Assembly: GCF_010093025.1 (NCBI RefSeq)
Contig: NZ_CP048114.1
Span: 3,782,001-3,846,000, forward strand
Length of the DNA: 64,000 nucleotides
Direction: 5' to 3'
From: Edaphobacter sp. 12200R-103
GTDB taxonomy: Bacteria; Acidobacteriota; Terriglobia; Terriglobales; Acidobacteriaceae
The position numbers and the translations under genes are program-made. The first letter of the stretch is position 1, and each line of letters starts with the position of its first letter. The notes under the pieces are model-generated. The model saw nothing but the letters and a program-made list of their open reading frames with translations, did not search any database and was not told where the DNA came from. Below are positions 28,746-39,382 of this stretch, piece by piece.

Positions 28746-29801
28746 TTACTCCTTACCGGGTGGTCCCGCGTTCGCGGGCAGATCTCCTGTGAGCGAATTG
28801 AGAAAAGCGACAAGGTCGTCCCTATCCTGTCCTGAAAGGTGGATCGTTTGGATCTCCTTATCGAGATTCGGATTCGAGTTTCCCTGCCCGGCATAAAAGT
28901 CTACGACCTCCTTCAAGGTCTTTAGACTTCCATCGTGCATGTAAGGCGCTGTCTTTGCGACGTTGCGCAGGGTTGGGGTCTTAAATGCTCCGCGGTCGGT
29001 TTGGACGCCGGTCTGATGATAGCGTCCGAGATCTTTGAATGTTACGCCGTCCTCTTCTACCCCTTCGCCGAGGTTGTGAAACTTACCGTCGGTAAACAGG
29101 GCATATTGAGCGTTGATAGTGTGACAGGCGGCGCAGTTGCCCTTCGTGGGATTGATGAAGACGGCCAGTCCGCGTACCTGTTGCGGTGTCAGCGCATTGC
29201 TGTCGCCACCGTACTGAAAGCGATCGAAGGCAGAGTCTCCGCTTAAAAGCGTTCTCTCGAAGCTTGCGAGCGCCTTTTCGATTCTGCTCAGGGTTACGTC
29301 TTCAGTCCCGAAGGCCGCGCGAAACATGGTGTGATACACCGGATCGCGCCTCAGCTTTGAGACGGAGACCTTGTGGGCCTGGTTCATCTCCACAGGATTG
29401 ATCATCGGGCTCGCGGCCTGATCTTCAAGCGTCAGGGCTCGCCCGTCCCAGAACTGGAAGGGCTGATAGGCGACATTGAGCAGCGTCGGCGCGTTGCGAA
29501 CGCCGAGCTGGCCACCTGCTCCCTTGGAGACCCGCAGATTATCGGTGAAGTAGGCATTCGGCTCGTGGCAGCTTGCACAGGCAAGAGTGTTGTCCTTCGA
29601 GAGGCGTTTGTCATAGAACAGCCGGCGTCCCAGCGCGATGGTCTCGGCGGTGGGAGGATTGTCCTTCGGGATGGGGACCGGTGGCAGGCCGAGAGGCGGC
29701 TGTATGTGAACTTCCTTGCCGATAGGGGTGTCAGGCACAACGGACTTACATCCTGCGGTCAGCAGGATCAGCGGAGTGACGAGCACAGCCCATCCAAGCA
29801 T
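28746..29801 (-). CDS. Di-heme cytochrome c peroxidase / MauG-family lipoprotein
   Basis: About 351 residues. Two heme-binding motifs CASCH and CAACH are visible, with AFKTPTLRNVAKTAPYMHDGS, the typical MauG/CcpA region with an axial Met. The N-terminus MLGWAVLVTPLILLTAGC is a lipoprotein signal (LTAGC) and has GGAAG just upstream of the ATG at 29801; the frame is open to 29960. It acts in the periplasm and either removes peroxide or carries out oxidative modification of a partner. First gene of the leftward lipoprotein operon. Confidence 0.9.
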   Translation of the reverse strand: MLGWAVLVTPLILLTAGCKSVVPDTPIGKEVHIQPPLGLPPVPIPKDNPPTAETIALGRRLFYDKRLSKDNTLACASCHEPNAYFTDNLRVSKGAGGQLGVRNAPTLLNVAYQPFQFWDGRALTLEDQAASPMINPVEMNQAHKVSVSKLRRDPVYHTMFRAAFGTEDVTLSRIEKALASFERTLLSGDSAFDRFQYGGDSNALTPQQVRGLAVFINPTKGNCAACHTINAQYALFTDGKFHNLGEGVEEDGVTFKDLGRYHQTGVQTDRGAFKTPTLRNVAKTAPYMHDGSLKTLKEVVDFYAGQGNSNPNLDKEIQTIHLSGQDRDDLVAFLNSLTGDLPANAGPPGKE

Positions 29802-30046
29802 GCTCTTCCAAAATTCTCTTTTCGAGTCATCGGGCTGCGACAGATGTCTCGCCCGTGGCCTAGCCCCTCGCCCCACCATAATCATCAGCTTAGCTGGAAC
29901 TCTCCGGTTTTGCAGGGAGGCCGGCAGAGTTGAGATTTGATTCTGAGCGGGACACTCCATTAAGAAATGGACTCCGGTCGAGGGCAGGACGTCACTGTCT
30001 CCGCGGAGCCGATGGGTGGCTTTTGCGAAAAAAGGGAAATGGAGGA

Positions 30047-30099
30047 TTGACAGTGTAGATTGTGCGTGGGTAGGATGCTTGCGAAATGAGACGTCTCAT
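30047..30099 (+). promoter_or_regulatory. Promoter with LacI-type operator ahead of the propeller operon
   Basis: TTGACA (30047-30052), an 18-bp spacer and TAGGAT (30071-30076), then the palindrome ATGAGACGTCTCAT at 30086-30099, just downstream of the expected start of transcription. The rest of the 395-bp gap 29802-30196 shows no gene. The same palindrome occurs at 43856 and 45134. Confidence 0.8.
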
Positions 30100-30196
30100 A
30101 AATTCTTTTTCCACCCGGGAAAACCCCTTCCTTCCTGTACTTCCCCGCACCAGCGCCCCTAATGCCAGGACGCATTACGCAACGAGGATGACTTTG

Positions 30197-31792
30197 ATGA
30201 AAGCACGCAAGCTGTCCGGATCTTTTCCCCCGGCGCGCATGGCCGTTCTGCTTCTTGCAGGAGCTGTGAGCTGCGGTTGGGCAGGATTCGCCTATGGGCA
30301 ATCGAAGAGCTCGCCGGAGTGGACGACGAGCAGCTATAACCCCCAGCGCGATGCCTGGCAACGGCATGAGACAAAGATCACGGCGCAGAATGCAGGCAAG
30401 GTTCAGCTGCTATGGAAGCTGAAGACCGATAACAAGACGATGGGTATGCAGTCGTTCCGTGAGCCATTGATTGCTTCGGGCATCAAGACCACGCAGGGCG
30501 CCAAAACGGTCGCGATCTTTGCGGGAAGCTCCAATGACGTCTTCGTGATCGATGCCGAGACCGGCAAGATGGTGTGGCAGAAGAAGCTGAAGTGGGCTTC
30601 GAGCCAGCCGGAGGAAGCTGGGGAGGGCCGCGGCTTTATCTGCACGAACGCCCTGAGCGCCACTCCGGTGATTACTCCGGCTGGAGCAAAGGAGCGTGTG
30701 CTCTACGTCATCACGACTGACGGGTATCTGCACCTGATGGATCCGGCAACGGGAGACGAAAAAGATGCGCCCGTGCAGATGCTGCCTAATGTGTATGGCA
30801 AGCCTTACGGCCTGAATCTCGTCAATGGCATCGTCTATACCATTACCGGTCAGGGCTGCGGCGGTGTGCCGAATGCTCTTTATGCTTACAACACGGTTAC
30901 GAAGAAAGTAACCATGTCATCGCCTCCACAGGGTGGACTCTGGGGAACGGCAGGACCTGCCATCGGCAGCGATGGGACGATCTACTTCGAGTCCGGAGAT
31001 CATCCCTACGACGCCAAGGCAGGCCTGCTGTCAACCAGCGTGCAGGCGTATACCTTCTCGAACGACACGTTGAAACTGAAGGACTACTACACGCCGACCA
31101 ACTACGAGTGGCTGACCAAGCGCGATCTTGACCTGAACACCACGCCGGTCATCTTCTCGTACAAGGGTCGCGATCTTCTGGTGGGCGGCGGCAAAGAAGG
31201 ACGGTTCTTCATGCTTGACAGCCGGTCCATCGGCGGTGCGGACCATGAGACTCCGCTCTTCCGTTCGGAGCTGATTGCAAATGCCAACGTGAACTTTCAG
31301 ACGGAAGGAACGTGGGGCAGCTTCGCGGCCTGGAAGGACAAGAAGGGCACGCAGTGGGTACTGGCTCCCAACGGCGGACCGACGACGGTCAAGTTCCCGA
31401 TCAACTATGGCGACACGCCGAATGGCGGAATTCTCGCCTTCAAGATCGAGGACAAGGACGGAAAGACCGTGATGACCAATGCGTGGCAGTCGGCAGATAT
31501 GTTGACGGCGGAGCCTCCGGTCGTCGCTAACGGCCTGGTCTTTGTCCTGGCTGGTGGCGAGTACACGGGACAGACCAACGAGGTTGAGGGCGGTCTCTAC
31601 TCTGCAGAGGACAGGATCGAGCGGTCGAAGCCTGCCAAGCTGTACGTGCTCGATGCCGAGACCGGCAAGGAGCTTTACAACAGCGGAGACCAGATCGCTT
31701 CGTTCCTTCATCAGGCGGGACTGTCGGTCGCCGGCGGTCGCATCATGTTCGGTACCTTCGACGGAACCGTCTACTGCTTCGGCATTAAATAG
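30197..31792 (+). CDS. PQQ-like beta-propeller protein, secreted
   Basis: A 531-residue exported protein. The ATG at 30197 is chosen because GAGG lies 9 nt before it and it gives a signal peptide (MAVLLLAGAVSCGWAGFAYGQ region); a longer frame starts inside the operator at 30086. Propeller blades carry the W-motif FVIDAETGKMVWQKKL and YVLDAETGKELYNSG. DLDLNTTPVIF and the paired cysteines in ICTNALSATPV and GQGCGG resemble PQQ-dependent dehydrogenase repeats. The full PQQ-site set is not visible, so it may be a quinoprotein or only a PQQ-like scaffold. First gene of the rightward operon. Confidence 0.82.
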   Translation: MKARKLSGSFPPARMAVLLLAGAVSCGWAGFAYGQSKSSPEWTTSSYNPQRDAWQRHETKITAQNAGKVQLLWKLKTDNKTMGMQSFREPLIASGIKTTQGAKTVAIFAGSSNDVFVIDAETGKMVWQKKLKWASSQPEEAGEGRGFICTNALSATPVITPAGAKERVLYVITTDGYLHLMDPATGDEKDAPVQMLPNVYGKPYGLNLVNGIVYTITGQGCGGVPNALYAYNTVTKKVTMSSPPQGGLWGTAGPAIGSDGTIYFESGDHPYDAKAGLLSTSVQAYTFSNDTLKLKDYYTPTNYEWLTKRDLDLNTTPVIFSYKGRDLLVGGGKEGRFFMLDSRSIGGADHETPLFRSELIANANVNFQTEGTWGSFAAWKDKKGTQWVLAPNGGPTTVKFPINYGDTPNGGILAFKIEDKDGKTVMTNAWQSADMLTAEPPVVANGLVFVLAGGEYTGQTNEVEGGLYSAEDRIERSKPAKLYVLDAETGKELYNSGDQIASFLHQAGLSVAGGRIMFGTFDGTVYCFGIK

Positions 31793-31825
31793 GTTGGCAT
31801 GGGAACTAATCGAGGACGTCTTGAG

Positions 31826-33370
31826 ATGAAGAAATGGCTTGGTCTTTCAATCGGCTTTTCGTTTGCCGCAGCGTTTGTCTGCCTGACCCCCGCCGCAGCA
31901 CAGGCGGTCGGAAACTGGACCTCTCCGCGTAACAACATGGAGCACACCGGCTGGCAGAAGGCCGAGACCACGATGACCAAAGAGAATCTTTCAGGGAAGT
32001 TCAAGTTCCTCTGGAAGATTAAATTGGGTGACGCTGCAGCAAAAGATTCGCTTTCGTACAGCGAGCCTCTTCTGGTCCAGCGCCTCATCAATGCAAAGGG
32101 CTTTAAGGATTTCGCGCTCTGGGCGGATGGAGATACCCTCTACGCGGTCGACTCTGAGTTGGGAACGATGCTGTGGACGAAGCATTACGACGTCTCTGCA
32201 TCGCCATGCGGATCCTCGAATCTGAGCATCGTCGCCGAGGCTCCGCTGGTGATCAATTTTCGCGCGCGGCGCAGGCCGGGAGCGCCACCTCCAAAGCCAC
32301 AACCACCGATGAAGCCTTCGGAGCGCCGCGTAGGGATCTCGCCCGGCGGCGGCGGCTTTGGTTTGAAGGGAATCTTCGTGCTGACGCCCGATGGGCAACT
32401 GCATGAGGAAGTGATCGCCACCGGAGCGGAGTTTGCTCCGGCCGTGAAGTTCCTTCCTGGCGCGACCGGTGTTCCGCTGGGCCTGGGCCTCGACGGCAAG
32501 ACAATGTTTACGACTACCAAAGCTGGATGCGGAGACGCAAAGAACGCCGTCTGGGCCATCAATATGGATTCGCCGCAGTATCCGGTGGAAAGTTACGAGA
32601 CTGGTTCCGTTGTTCCGCTGGTCGCTATGGGACCGACGATCGCTGAAAACGTCGCCTATGTCGTCACCGGATCCGGAAGCGCCGGTCAGAGCGCCGATGT
32701 TCACGCGGACAGTATCGTTGCCCTCGGACCAGATGCCAAAGTGAAGGACTGGTACATGGCTGGAGGCTCGCTCCAGAATGTGACACCGGTTGCCTTGAGC
32801 CATAACGGCAAGAACCTTCTGGTAGCTCCCGGAAAGGACGGCAGCTATGTCCTGCTGGATGCGTCTTCGCTCGGAGGATCGGATCATAAGACGGCACTCG
32901 CCGAGACTCCTTCCGTCTCTCAGGTGAAGAACGGAAGCATCGCTGCGCTCGCTACCTGGGAGGATGCAGGCACGACCTGGGTGTTGGCTTCTGTGCCCGG
33001 TGCGCTCAACCCCGGGGCGAAGTTTGCCACTTCCAATGGGGAGGCTTCGCATGGAAGCATTGTTGCTTTCAAGCTGGAGGAAAGCGCAGGTAAGACGAAC
33101 CTGGTTCCTGTCTGGTCCTCGCGCGACATGATCAACCCCGCTCCTCCGGTTGCCGCCAATGGAATGGTCGTTGCGCTGGACCAGGGCGATGCGTCGCATC
33201 ATGCAACGCTCTACGTGCTTGATGGGGCGACTGGCAAGGAGCTGTATTCGAGTGGGGACGCCGTGAATACCTATGCCCATATGGCAGGAGTTTCCGTCGG
33301 CGACGGCCACGCCTTCTTCGTCACGCACGACAACACGCTCTATTCCTTTGGAATTGGTATAGAGCATTAA
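31826..33370 (+). CDS. Second PQQ-like beta-propeller protein, secreted paralogue
   Basis: A 514-residue exported paralogue of the preceding gene, 33 bp downstream. Signal peptide MKKWLGLSIGFSFAAAFVCL..AAAQA. W-motifs are YAVDSELGTMLWTKHY and YVLDGATGKELYSSG, and both proteins share DGSYVLLDA/GRFFMLDS-SxGG-DH segments. Unlike its neighbour it has a basic and proline/glycine-rich insertion (RRPGAPPPKPQPPMK, then GGGGFG) at about residues 145-180, which may form an exposed loop. A stem-loop GCGGTCA...TGACCGC at 33386-33413 follows before the cupin gene. Confidence 0.82.
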   Translation: MKKWLGLSIGFSFAAAFVCLTPAAAQAVGNWTSPRNNMEHTGWQKAETTMTKENLSGKFKFLWKIKLGDAAAKDSLSYSEPLLVQRLINAKGFKDFALWADGDTLYAVDSELGTMLWTKHYDVSASPCGSSNLSIVAEAPLVINFRARRRPGAPPPKPQPPMKPSERRVGISPGGGGFGLKGIFVLTPDGQLHEEVIATGAEFAPAVKFLPGATGVPLGLGLDGKTMFTTTKAGCGDAKNAVWAINMDSPQYPVESYETGSVVPLVAMGPTIAENVAYVVTGSGSAGQSADVHADSIVALGPDAKVKDWYMAGGSLQNVTPVALSHNGKNLLVAPGKDGSYVLLDASSLGGSDHKTALAETPSVSQVKNGSIAALATWEDAGTTWVLASVPGALNPGAKFATSNGEASHGSIVAFKLEESAGKTNLVPVWSSRDMINPAPPVAANGMVVALDQGDASHHATLYVLDGATGKELYSSGDAVNTYAHMAGVSVGDGHAFFVTHDNTLYSFGIGIEH

Positions 33371-33494
33371 TCCGTAAGGAATCCTGCGGTCATGTGGCTC
33401 TCTCCGTGACCGCGCTCTCTAAATCATTGCCGGCCCAGCAGAAGTCGTCGCAAAGCCCACAGAAGAAATTACAAAGAAGAAGGAAATATTTGAG

Positions 33495-34712
33495 ATGGTG
33501 AATCGATCCCGTGTAGATGAAGTGGTCAATGCAACTGGTGGAGTGCTGAGACTGGCGCCGTGCTGGGTTCCTCGATCGTTTATGATTCCGGGCCGTCGGC
33601 TGAAGCTTCATCCGGACGACCTGTATGCGTTTGGTGGGCATCGCGGTGGTATCAACGAGCGCTGGTTCTCCTCGACCACCAAGGCGTCGAACGGCCCGGC
33701 AACGCTTCCGGATGAAGGCCTGAGCTACATCAATCCCGGCCAGGGAGAGAAGTTTCTTCTCAAGGAAGCGGTCGAGGCCGCGGGCGACCTGCTGCTGGGC
33801 GCCGATGTGATGAAGCGCGAGAACGGATGGAACCTGCTGTGCAAGTTCTTCGACAATATGGGGCCCATTCCCCATCACATGCACCAGACCAGTGAATTCG
33901 CCAATCTGGTAGGGCAGAAGGGCAAACCCGAGGCTTACTACTTTCCGCCGCAGTACAACCAGATTCAGAACAACTTTCCCCATACCTACATGGGGCTCGA
34001 GCCGGGAACGACGAAGGACGATATTCGCCGCTGCCTGGAGAAGTGGAACCAGGGCGACAACGGCATTCTTGCCTTCTCACGCGCCTATCGCCTGGTACCG
34101 GGTGAGGGCTGGCAGATCGATCCAGGCATCCTGCATGCGCCCGGCTCCCTGGTGACATACGAGCCGCAGGTGAACAGCGACGTCTTCGCGATGTTCCAGT
34201 CTGAGGTCGATGGCCGCATCGTCGACTGGGACCTGCTGACCAAGGATGTCAAGCCGGAGTTCACGAAGGACATCGATTATCTGGTCAGCATGCTCGACTG
34301 GGAGGCCAACGTAAATCCAGAGTTTGCGAAGTCGAACAAGACTTTCCCGAAGGCTGTGAGATCCGAAGAGGAGATGAAGCAGGCCGGCTATCGTGAGGTC
34401 TGGGTGACCTACGGGACCGAGTTCTACTCCGCAAAGGAGCTTACGGTGCTTCCGAAGCAGAGCGTCACGATTGCCGATGCAGAGGCCTACGGTGTCATCG
34501 TGACCCAGGGCCACGGACGCCTGGGCAGGCAGACGGTATCGACGCCCTCCATGATCCGGTTCGGCCAGATGACCGAGGACGAATACTTCGTCACGGCTGC
34601 CGCAGCACAGGCCGGGGTGCTCGTGGAGAACCATAGCGAAACCGATCCTCTGGTCATGCTGAAGCACTTCGGCCCCGGCAATCCGGATGCCGCACCTCTG
34701 ATCAGGAAGTAA
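33495..34712 (+). CDS. Cupin-type sugar isomerase-like protein
   Basis: A 405-residue cytoplasmic protein without signal peptide. The metal-binding set looks like that of class I mannose-6-phosphate isomerases and related cupins: PHHMHQ (His127, His128, His130) and PGILHAPGS further on. It is much more diverged in the rest. Probable metal-dependent sugar isomerase or binding protein. AAGGAAATATTTGAG precedes the ATG. It starts the cytoplasmic part of the operon: isomerase-like, then dehydrogenase, in close spacing (16 and 5 bp). Confidence 0.72.
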   Translation: MVNRSRVDEVVNATGGVLRLAPCWVPRSFMIPGRRLKLHPDDLYAFGGHRGGINERWFSSTTKASNGPATLPDEGLSYINPGQGEKFLLKEAVEAAGDLLLGADVMKRENGWNLLCKFFDNMGPIPHHMHQTSEFANLVGQKGKPEAYYFPPQYNQIQNNFPHTYMGLEPGTTKDDIRRCLEKWNQGDNGILAFSRAYRLVPGEGWQIDPGILHAPGSLVTYEPQVNSDVFAMFQSEVDGRIVDWDLLTKDVKPEFTKDIDYLVSMLDWEANVNPEFAKSNKTFPKAVRSEEEMKQAGYREVWVTYGTEFYSAKELTVLPKQSVTIADAEAYGVIVTQGHGRLGRQTVSTPSMIRFGQMTEDEYFVTAAAAQAGVLVENHSETDPLVMLKHFGPGNPDAAPLIRK

Positions 34713-34728
34713 GCGATAGGATGTAGCG

Positions 34729-35769
<1,041 letters not shown>

Positions 35770-35774
35770 ATTCG

Positions 35775-36920
35775 ATGGCAAAGAAGACTCTCAATGTTGG
35801 CCTGGTAGGGTACGGCTTCATGGGCCGCACTCATTCGAACGCCTTTGTGCAGGCGCCTCGGTTTTTCGATCTTCCCTACAGGCCTGTCCTGAAGGCGGTC
35901 TGCGCACGCAATGCCGATCGCGCGAAAGGATTCGCGGAGAACTGGGGTTACGAGTCGATCGAGACGGACTGGCGCGCCTTGGTCGAGCGCAAGGACATCG
36001 ACCTGATCGACATTGCCAGCCCCAACGACACGCACGCGGAGATCGCCGTGGCCGCAGCAAAGGCCGGCAAGATCGTGATGTGCGAAAAACCGCTTGCCCG
36101 CACTGCAGCCGAAGGCAGGACCATGCTGGACGCCGTGGAGTCTTCCAGGAGCCCAAACATGGTCTGGTACAACTATCGCCGCGTGCCCGCGCTGGTGCTG
36201 TTGAAGGATCTGCTGGACGAAGGACGCTTCGGTCGCATCTTTCACTATCGGTCGCAGTTCCTGCAGGACTGGACCATCTCGCAGGATCTCCCGCAGGGTG
36301 GCGAAGGCCTGTGGCGGCTCGACTCCTCTGTTGCCGGCAGCGGCGTAACCGGCGATCTGCTGGCCCATAACATCGACATGGCCCTGTGGCTCAACGGCTC
36401 TTTGACCGAGGTTTCCGCGATGACCGAGACCTTCATCAAGGAGCGCAAGCACAGCCTGACCAATAAGGTTCAGGCTGTCACGATCGATGACGCCAGCTCC
36501 TTTATCGGCCGCTTCCAGAATGGCTCCATGGCGCTGTTTGAGGCTACTCGTTATGCGCGCGGCCACAAGGCGCTTTTCACGCTTGAGATCAATGGCGAGC
36601 AAGCGTCCGCGCGCTGGGACCTGCACGATCTTCACCGGCTGGAGTTCTTCGATCATCGCGATGAAAGCCGTCTTCGCGGATGGAAGAGCATTCACATCAC
36701 CGACGGCGAGCACCCGTATATGAAGCATTGGTGGGTTCCCGGCCTGCAGATCGGTTACGAGCACACCTTCATCCACCAGGTCGCGGACTTCCTCACGGCT
36801 CTCGGGGAGAAGCGTGAGGTGGCTCCCACCTTCAGGGATGGACTCGCCGTCGACTATGTAACGGATGCCGTTCTTAAGTCAGCCAGGACGAAGCAGTGGG
36901 AAGAGATCCCGCTGGCTTGA
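35775..36920 (+). CDS. Gfo/Idh/MocA-family sugar dehydrogenase
   Basis: A 381-residue NAD(P)-dependent oxidoreductase. The N-terminal Rossmann motif is [16 protein letters not shown], the EKP motif is [12 protein letters not shown], and the C-terminal domain has [17 protein letters not shown] with the catalytic His of the GxxxDxxxHxxD motif. The ATG at 35775, 5 bp after the preceding stop, fits better than upstream frames inside that gene. In related loci such enzymes oxidise the C3 hydroxyl of glycosides to 3-keto sugars. There is no Tat signal, so it is cytoplasmic. Confidence 0.9.
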   Translation: MAKKTLNVGLVGYGFMGRTHSNAFVQAPRFFDLPYRPVLKAVCARNADRAKGFAENWGYESIETDWRALVERKDIDLIDIASPNDTHAEIAVAAAKAGKIVMCEKPLARTAAEGRTMLDAVESSRSPNMVWYNYRRVPALVLLKDLLDEGRFGRIFHYRSQFLQDWTISQDLPQGGEGLWRLDSSVAGSGVTGDLLAHNIDMALWLNGSLTEVSAMTETFIKERKHSLTNKVQAVTIDDASSFIGRFQNGSMALFEATRYARGHKALFTLEINGEQASARWDLHDLHRLEFFDHRDESRLRGWKSIHITDGEHPYMKHWWVPGLQIGYEHTFIHQVADFLTALGEKREVAPTFRDGLAVDYVTDAVLKSARTKQWEEIPLA

Positions 36921-36952
36921 TGAGGTCTAACTCAGTTTCTAAGGAGAACATC

Positions 36953-37825
36953 ATGTCGAATCGCACGGGGTGCCGAACCCTCCTGACGCTTACCTGCCTT
37001 GCAGCCTTTGGCGTGACTGCTTCCATGGCGCAGAAGCCTGCTGCGCGTCCGGCGGGGGGAAGCCGGTTTGTACAGCCTGAGCCAATCGATTTCAACGATC
37101 ATGAGGGCTGGACCCAGATCTTCGATGGCAAGACGCTGAAGAACTGGGACGGACCGTCCGAGGTCTGGCATGTTGAGGATGGATCGATCGTCGGCGTCTC
37201 CAGCGATGCGCATCCCTCCGGAACCACCAATATCATCTGGAAGGGCGGCGAGGTCGGCAACTTCATGCTGAAGGTGGAGATGAAGCTTGAGGGCACAGGA
37301 GCCAACGGCGGTATCCAGTATCGCAGTGCTCTTGTAGCGCCGCAGTTGCGCCAGATTCCCCCGGATCGACTCGCCCAGATGACCCCGGAACAGAAGCAGC
37401 GCTTCGAAAAGGGTCAGGCCCTGCTGAAAAAGCATGCCAAGTGGAACCTCACCGGCTATCAGGGTGACTTCGACTACAACAATCGCTACACGGGCCAGCT
37501 CTACGAGCAGGACAGCCCCCGCGGCATCATCGCCTGGCGCGGACAGGTGGTCTCCACCGAGCCGAACCGCAAGCCACGCCTGCTTGCCACGCTGGGAACC
37601 TCCGATGAGTTGAAGGCCTTTATCAAGCCCGGTGAGTGGAACCAGGTGGAGATCATCGCCGACGGTCATACCCTTACCCACATCGTCAACGGCCACGTGA
37701 TGGCAGTGCTGGTCGATACCGACCCCAAGTTCTATCGCGCAAAGGGTCTGCTTGCGTTTGAGATCGAAGGCGGCGGCGATGTCAAGATCTCGCACCGTAA
37801 CATCTGGCTGAAGAGGCTGCCATAA
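36953..37825 (+). CDS. Secreted DUF1080 protein (3-keto-glycoside hydrolase/lyase-type)
   Basis: A 290-residue exported protein; AAGGAG lies 6 nt before the ATG at 36953 and a signal peptide ends near ASMAQ. The concanavalin-like domain is recognisable: WTQIFDGKTLKNWDG, WHVEDGSIVG, GGIQYRS and GEWNQVEIIADGHTLTHIVNG. DUF1080 proteins are reported to act on 3-keto-glycosides. A paralogous cytoplasmic dehydrogenase is directly upstream, consistent with a keto-sugar route, though the two lie on different sides of the membrane. Confidence 0.88.
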   Translation: MSNRTGCRTLLTLTCLAAFGVTASMAQKPAARPAGGSRFVQPEPIDFNDHEGWTQIFDGKTLKNWDGPSEVWHVEDGSIVGVSSDAHPSGTTNIIWKGGEVGNFMLKVEMKLEGTGANGGIQYRSALVAPQLRQIPPDRLAQMTPEQKQRFEKGQALLKKHAKWNLTGYQGDFDYNNRYTGQLYEQDSPRGIIAWRGQVVSTEPNRKPRLLATLGTSDELKAFIKPGEWNQVEIIADGHTLTHIVNGHVMAVLVDTDPKFYRAKGLLAFEIEGGGDVKISHRNIWLKRLP

Positions 37826-37932
37826 CGTTGTTGCTTCGCATGGCAAAAGGAATTTGGAATCGGCATGAATTCTCCCTCGAACTGTGAGAGCATGGCGTCT
37901 GCGAGTGGCATTCCCAATCAGGAGCGATGCAG

Positions 37933-38997
37933 ATGTGGCCAGGCAACTTTGGTCCGGAGATGATGAGCCATGTGGGCCGGCTCTCACAGATCGGGGGAAT
38001 CACCCCATTCACCCATGCAGAGGGCAAAGCAAAAGGAACCGGCACTCTGCGCGTGCGCACGGCGTGCGGGCTGGAGTTCTGGGTCGTTCCCGACAAGGGC
38101 CTCGACCTCTACGAAGCCAGCTTTCGGGGACGCTCTCTCTGCTGGCACTCTCCGACCGGTATGGTGCATCCAGCCTTCTACTCCAGCCGCGGCCTTGAGT
38201 GGCTGAAGGGCTTTGCCGGTGGCCTGCTAACCACTTGCGGACTCTCAACGGCTGGTGCCCCCTCACGCGATCAGGGCGAAGATCTCGGACTGCATGGCTC
38301 CATCTCCAACACGCCTGCGGAGAACGTCTGCTGGTCTGAGAAGTGGGAGCACGGAGACTGCATCTTCAATATCTCCGGTACTGTTCGCGAAACTTCTGTG
38401 CATGGACCTAACCTGGTTCTGCACCGCACCATCTCCAGTTCTCTGAACTCAGCCGCGCTCACCCTTCATGACGTCGTCGAAAATCAGGGAGTCCGCACGG
38501 CTCCGCTGATGGTCCTCTATCACTTCAACTTCGGCTTTCCCCTCCTTACGCCTCGTTCCCGTGTCTATGCGCCCTCCCGGGAGGTTACCCCGATCGACAA
38601 TTTTTCGCGGGACACCGTAGAGGAGTGGAATCTCTTCGGCGATCCGCAGCTGGGTCTGGGCGAGAAGGTCTACTTTCATCAGATGGCGAGCGGCACCGAT
38701 AAGGTGACGGTGGTTCTCGTCAGTGACGAAGAGGATCCGTCCTACGGGCTTGCGATGACCTACGATCCGAGCACCCTGCCAAAGTTCAACCAGTGGAAGA
38801 TGACCTCGGCGAACCATTATGTTCTTGGTCTTGAGCCTGCGAACTGCAACACACGCGGACGGGAGTATGAGCGCAATCAGGGCACGCTTCAGTTTCTCGA
38901 GCCGGGAGAGCGCAGGGAGTTCAGCATCGAGCTTCGCGTGCTCGACGATGAGGCCAGCGTGAAGGAAGCCATCCGGTCGGCAGCCGTGGGCATGTGA
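37933..38997 (+). CDS. DUF4432 / aldose-epimerase-like protein
   Basis: A 354-residue cytoplasmic protein of the galactose-mutarotase-like fold. Visible segments are GLEFWVVPDKGLDLYEASF, EDLGLHGSISNTPAE and APLMVLYHFNFGFPLL, with YHFNFGFP carrying a putative sugar-binding His. GGAG is 8 nt before the ATG at 37933; the ATG at 37927 has only a 2-nt gap. DUF4432 members lie in sugar-catabolic loci and bind or epimerise aldoses. It ends the rightward run. Confidence 0.8.
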   Translation: MWPGNFGPEMMSHVGRLSQIGGITPFTHAEGKAKGTGTLRVRTACGLEFWVVPDKGLDLYEASFRGRSLCWHSPTGMVHPAFYSSRGLEWLKGFAGGLLTTCGLSTAGAPSRDQGEDLGLHGSISNTPAENVCWSEKWEHGDCIFNISGTVRETSVHGPNLVLHRTISSSLNSAALTLHDVVENQGVRTAPLMVLYHFNFGFPLLTPRSRVYAPSREVTPIDNFSRDTVEEWNLFGDPQLGLGEKVYFHQMASGTDKVTVVLVSDEEDPSYGLAMTYDPSTLPKFNQWKMTSANHYVLGLEPANCNTRGREYERNQGTLQFLEPGERREFSIELRVLDDEASVKEAIRSAAVGM

Positions 38998-39130
38998 TCT
39001 GGCGCGGGGCGACACCTTCAAAGCAGGACGGATTTCCATCATTCGTTTGATGACAGCCCTCAGGGTGTGTCGACATACAGACTCGCCTGCATCGCTGATC
39101 TGCTTTGTCGACCTCAGGTACCCCGAAGAT

Positions 39131-39268
39131 GTGTCATCCTGAGCGTAGCGCATCAGCGCGGAGCCGAAGGATCTGCGGTTTGGGATGGTGGTTGAGCCGG
39201 AAAGACCGCAGATCCTTCGACTCCGTTTCTCGCGATAGAGCCGCGAGAAACTTCGCTCAGGATGACAC
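39131..39268. repeat. Dispersed palindromic repeat, complete copy 3
   Basis: Left arm GTGTCATCCTGAGCG...GAAGGATCTGCGG (39131-39179) is inverted by the right arm ACCGCAGATCCTTCGACTC...CGCTCAGGATGACAC (39207-39268), with a linker GGGATGGTGGTTGAG between. It fills the 385-bp gap 38998-39382, where no gene is seen. Confidence 0.85.
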
Positions 39269-39382
39269 CTCTTCGGGACAGTGCAAGGAGGATCTATCCG
39301 AATCAAACTTACATATCCTATGTAACTGTCATGAGTCATCTCGGCGACGATCACGCTCGGATCAGAGATGTGTCGATACATC

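Noticed and set aside
31991..33367. 458-residue minus-strand frame
   Set aside because: Shadow of the second propeller gene, rich in Arg and His as is usual for antisense of GC-rich coding DNA.
33386..33413. Stem-loop after the second propeller gene as terminator
   Set aside because: No T tract, long loop; the downstream genes probably belong to the same operon.
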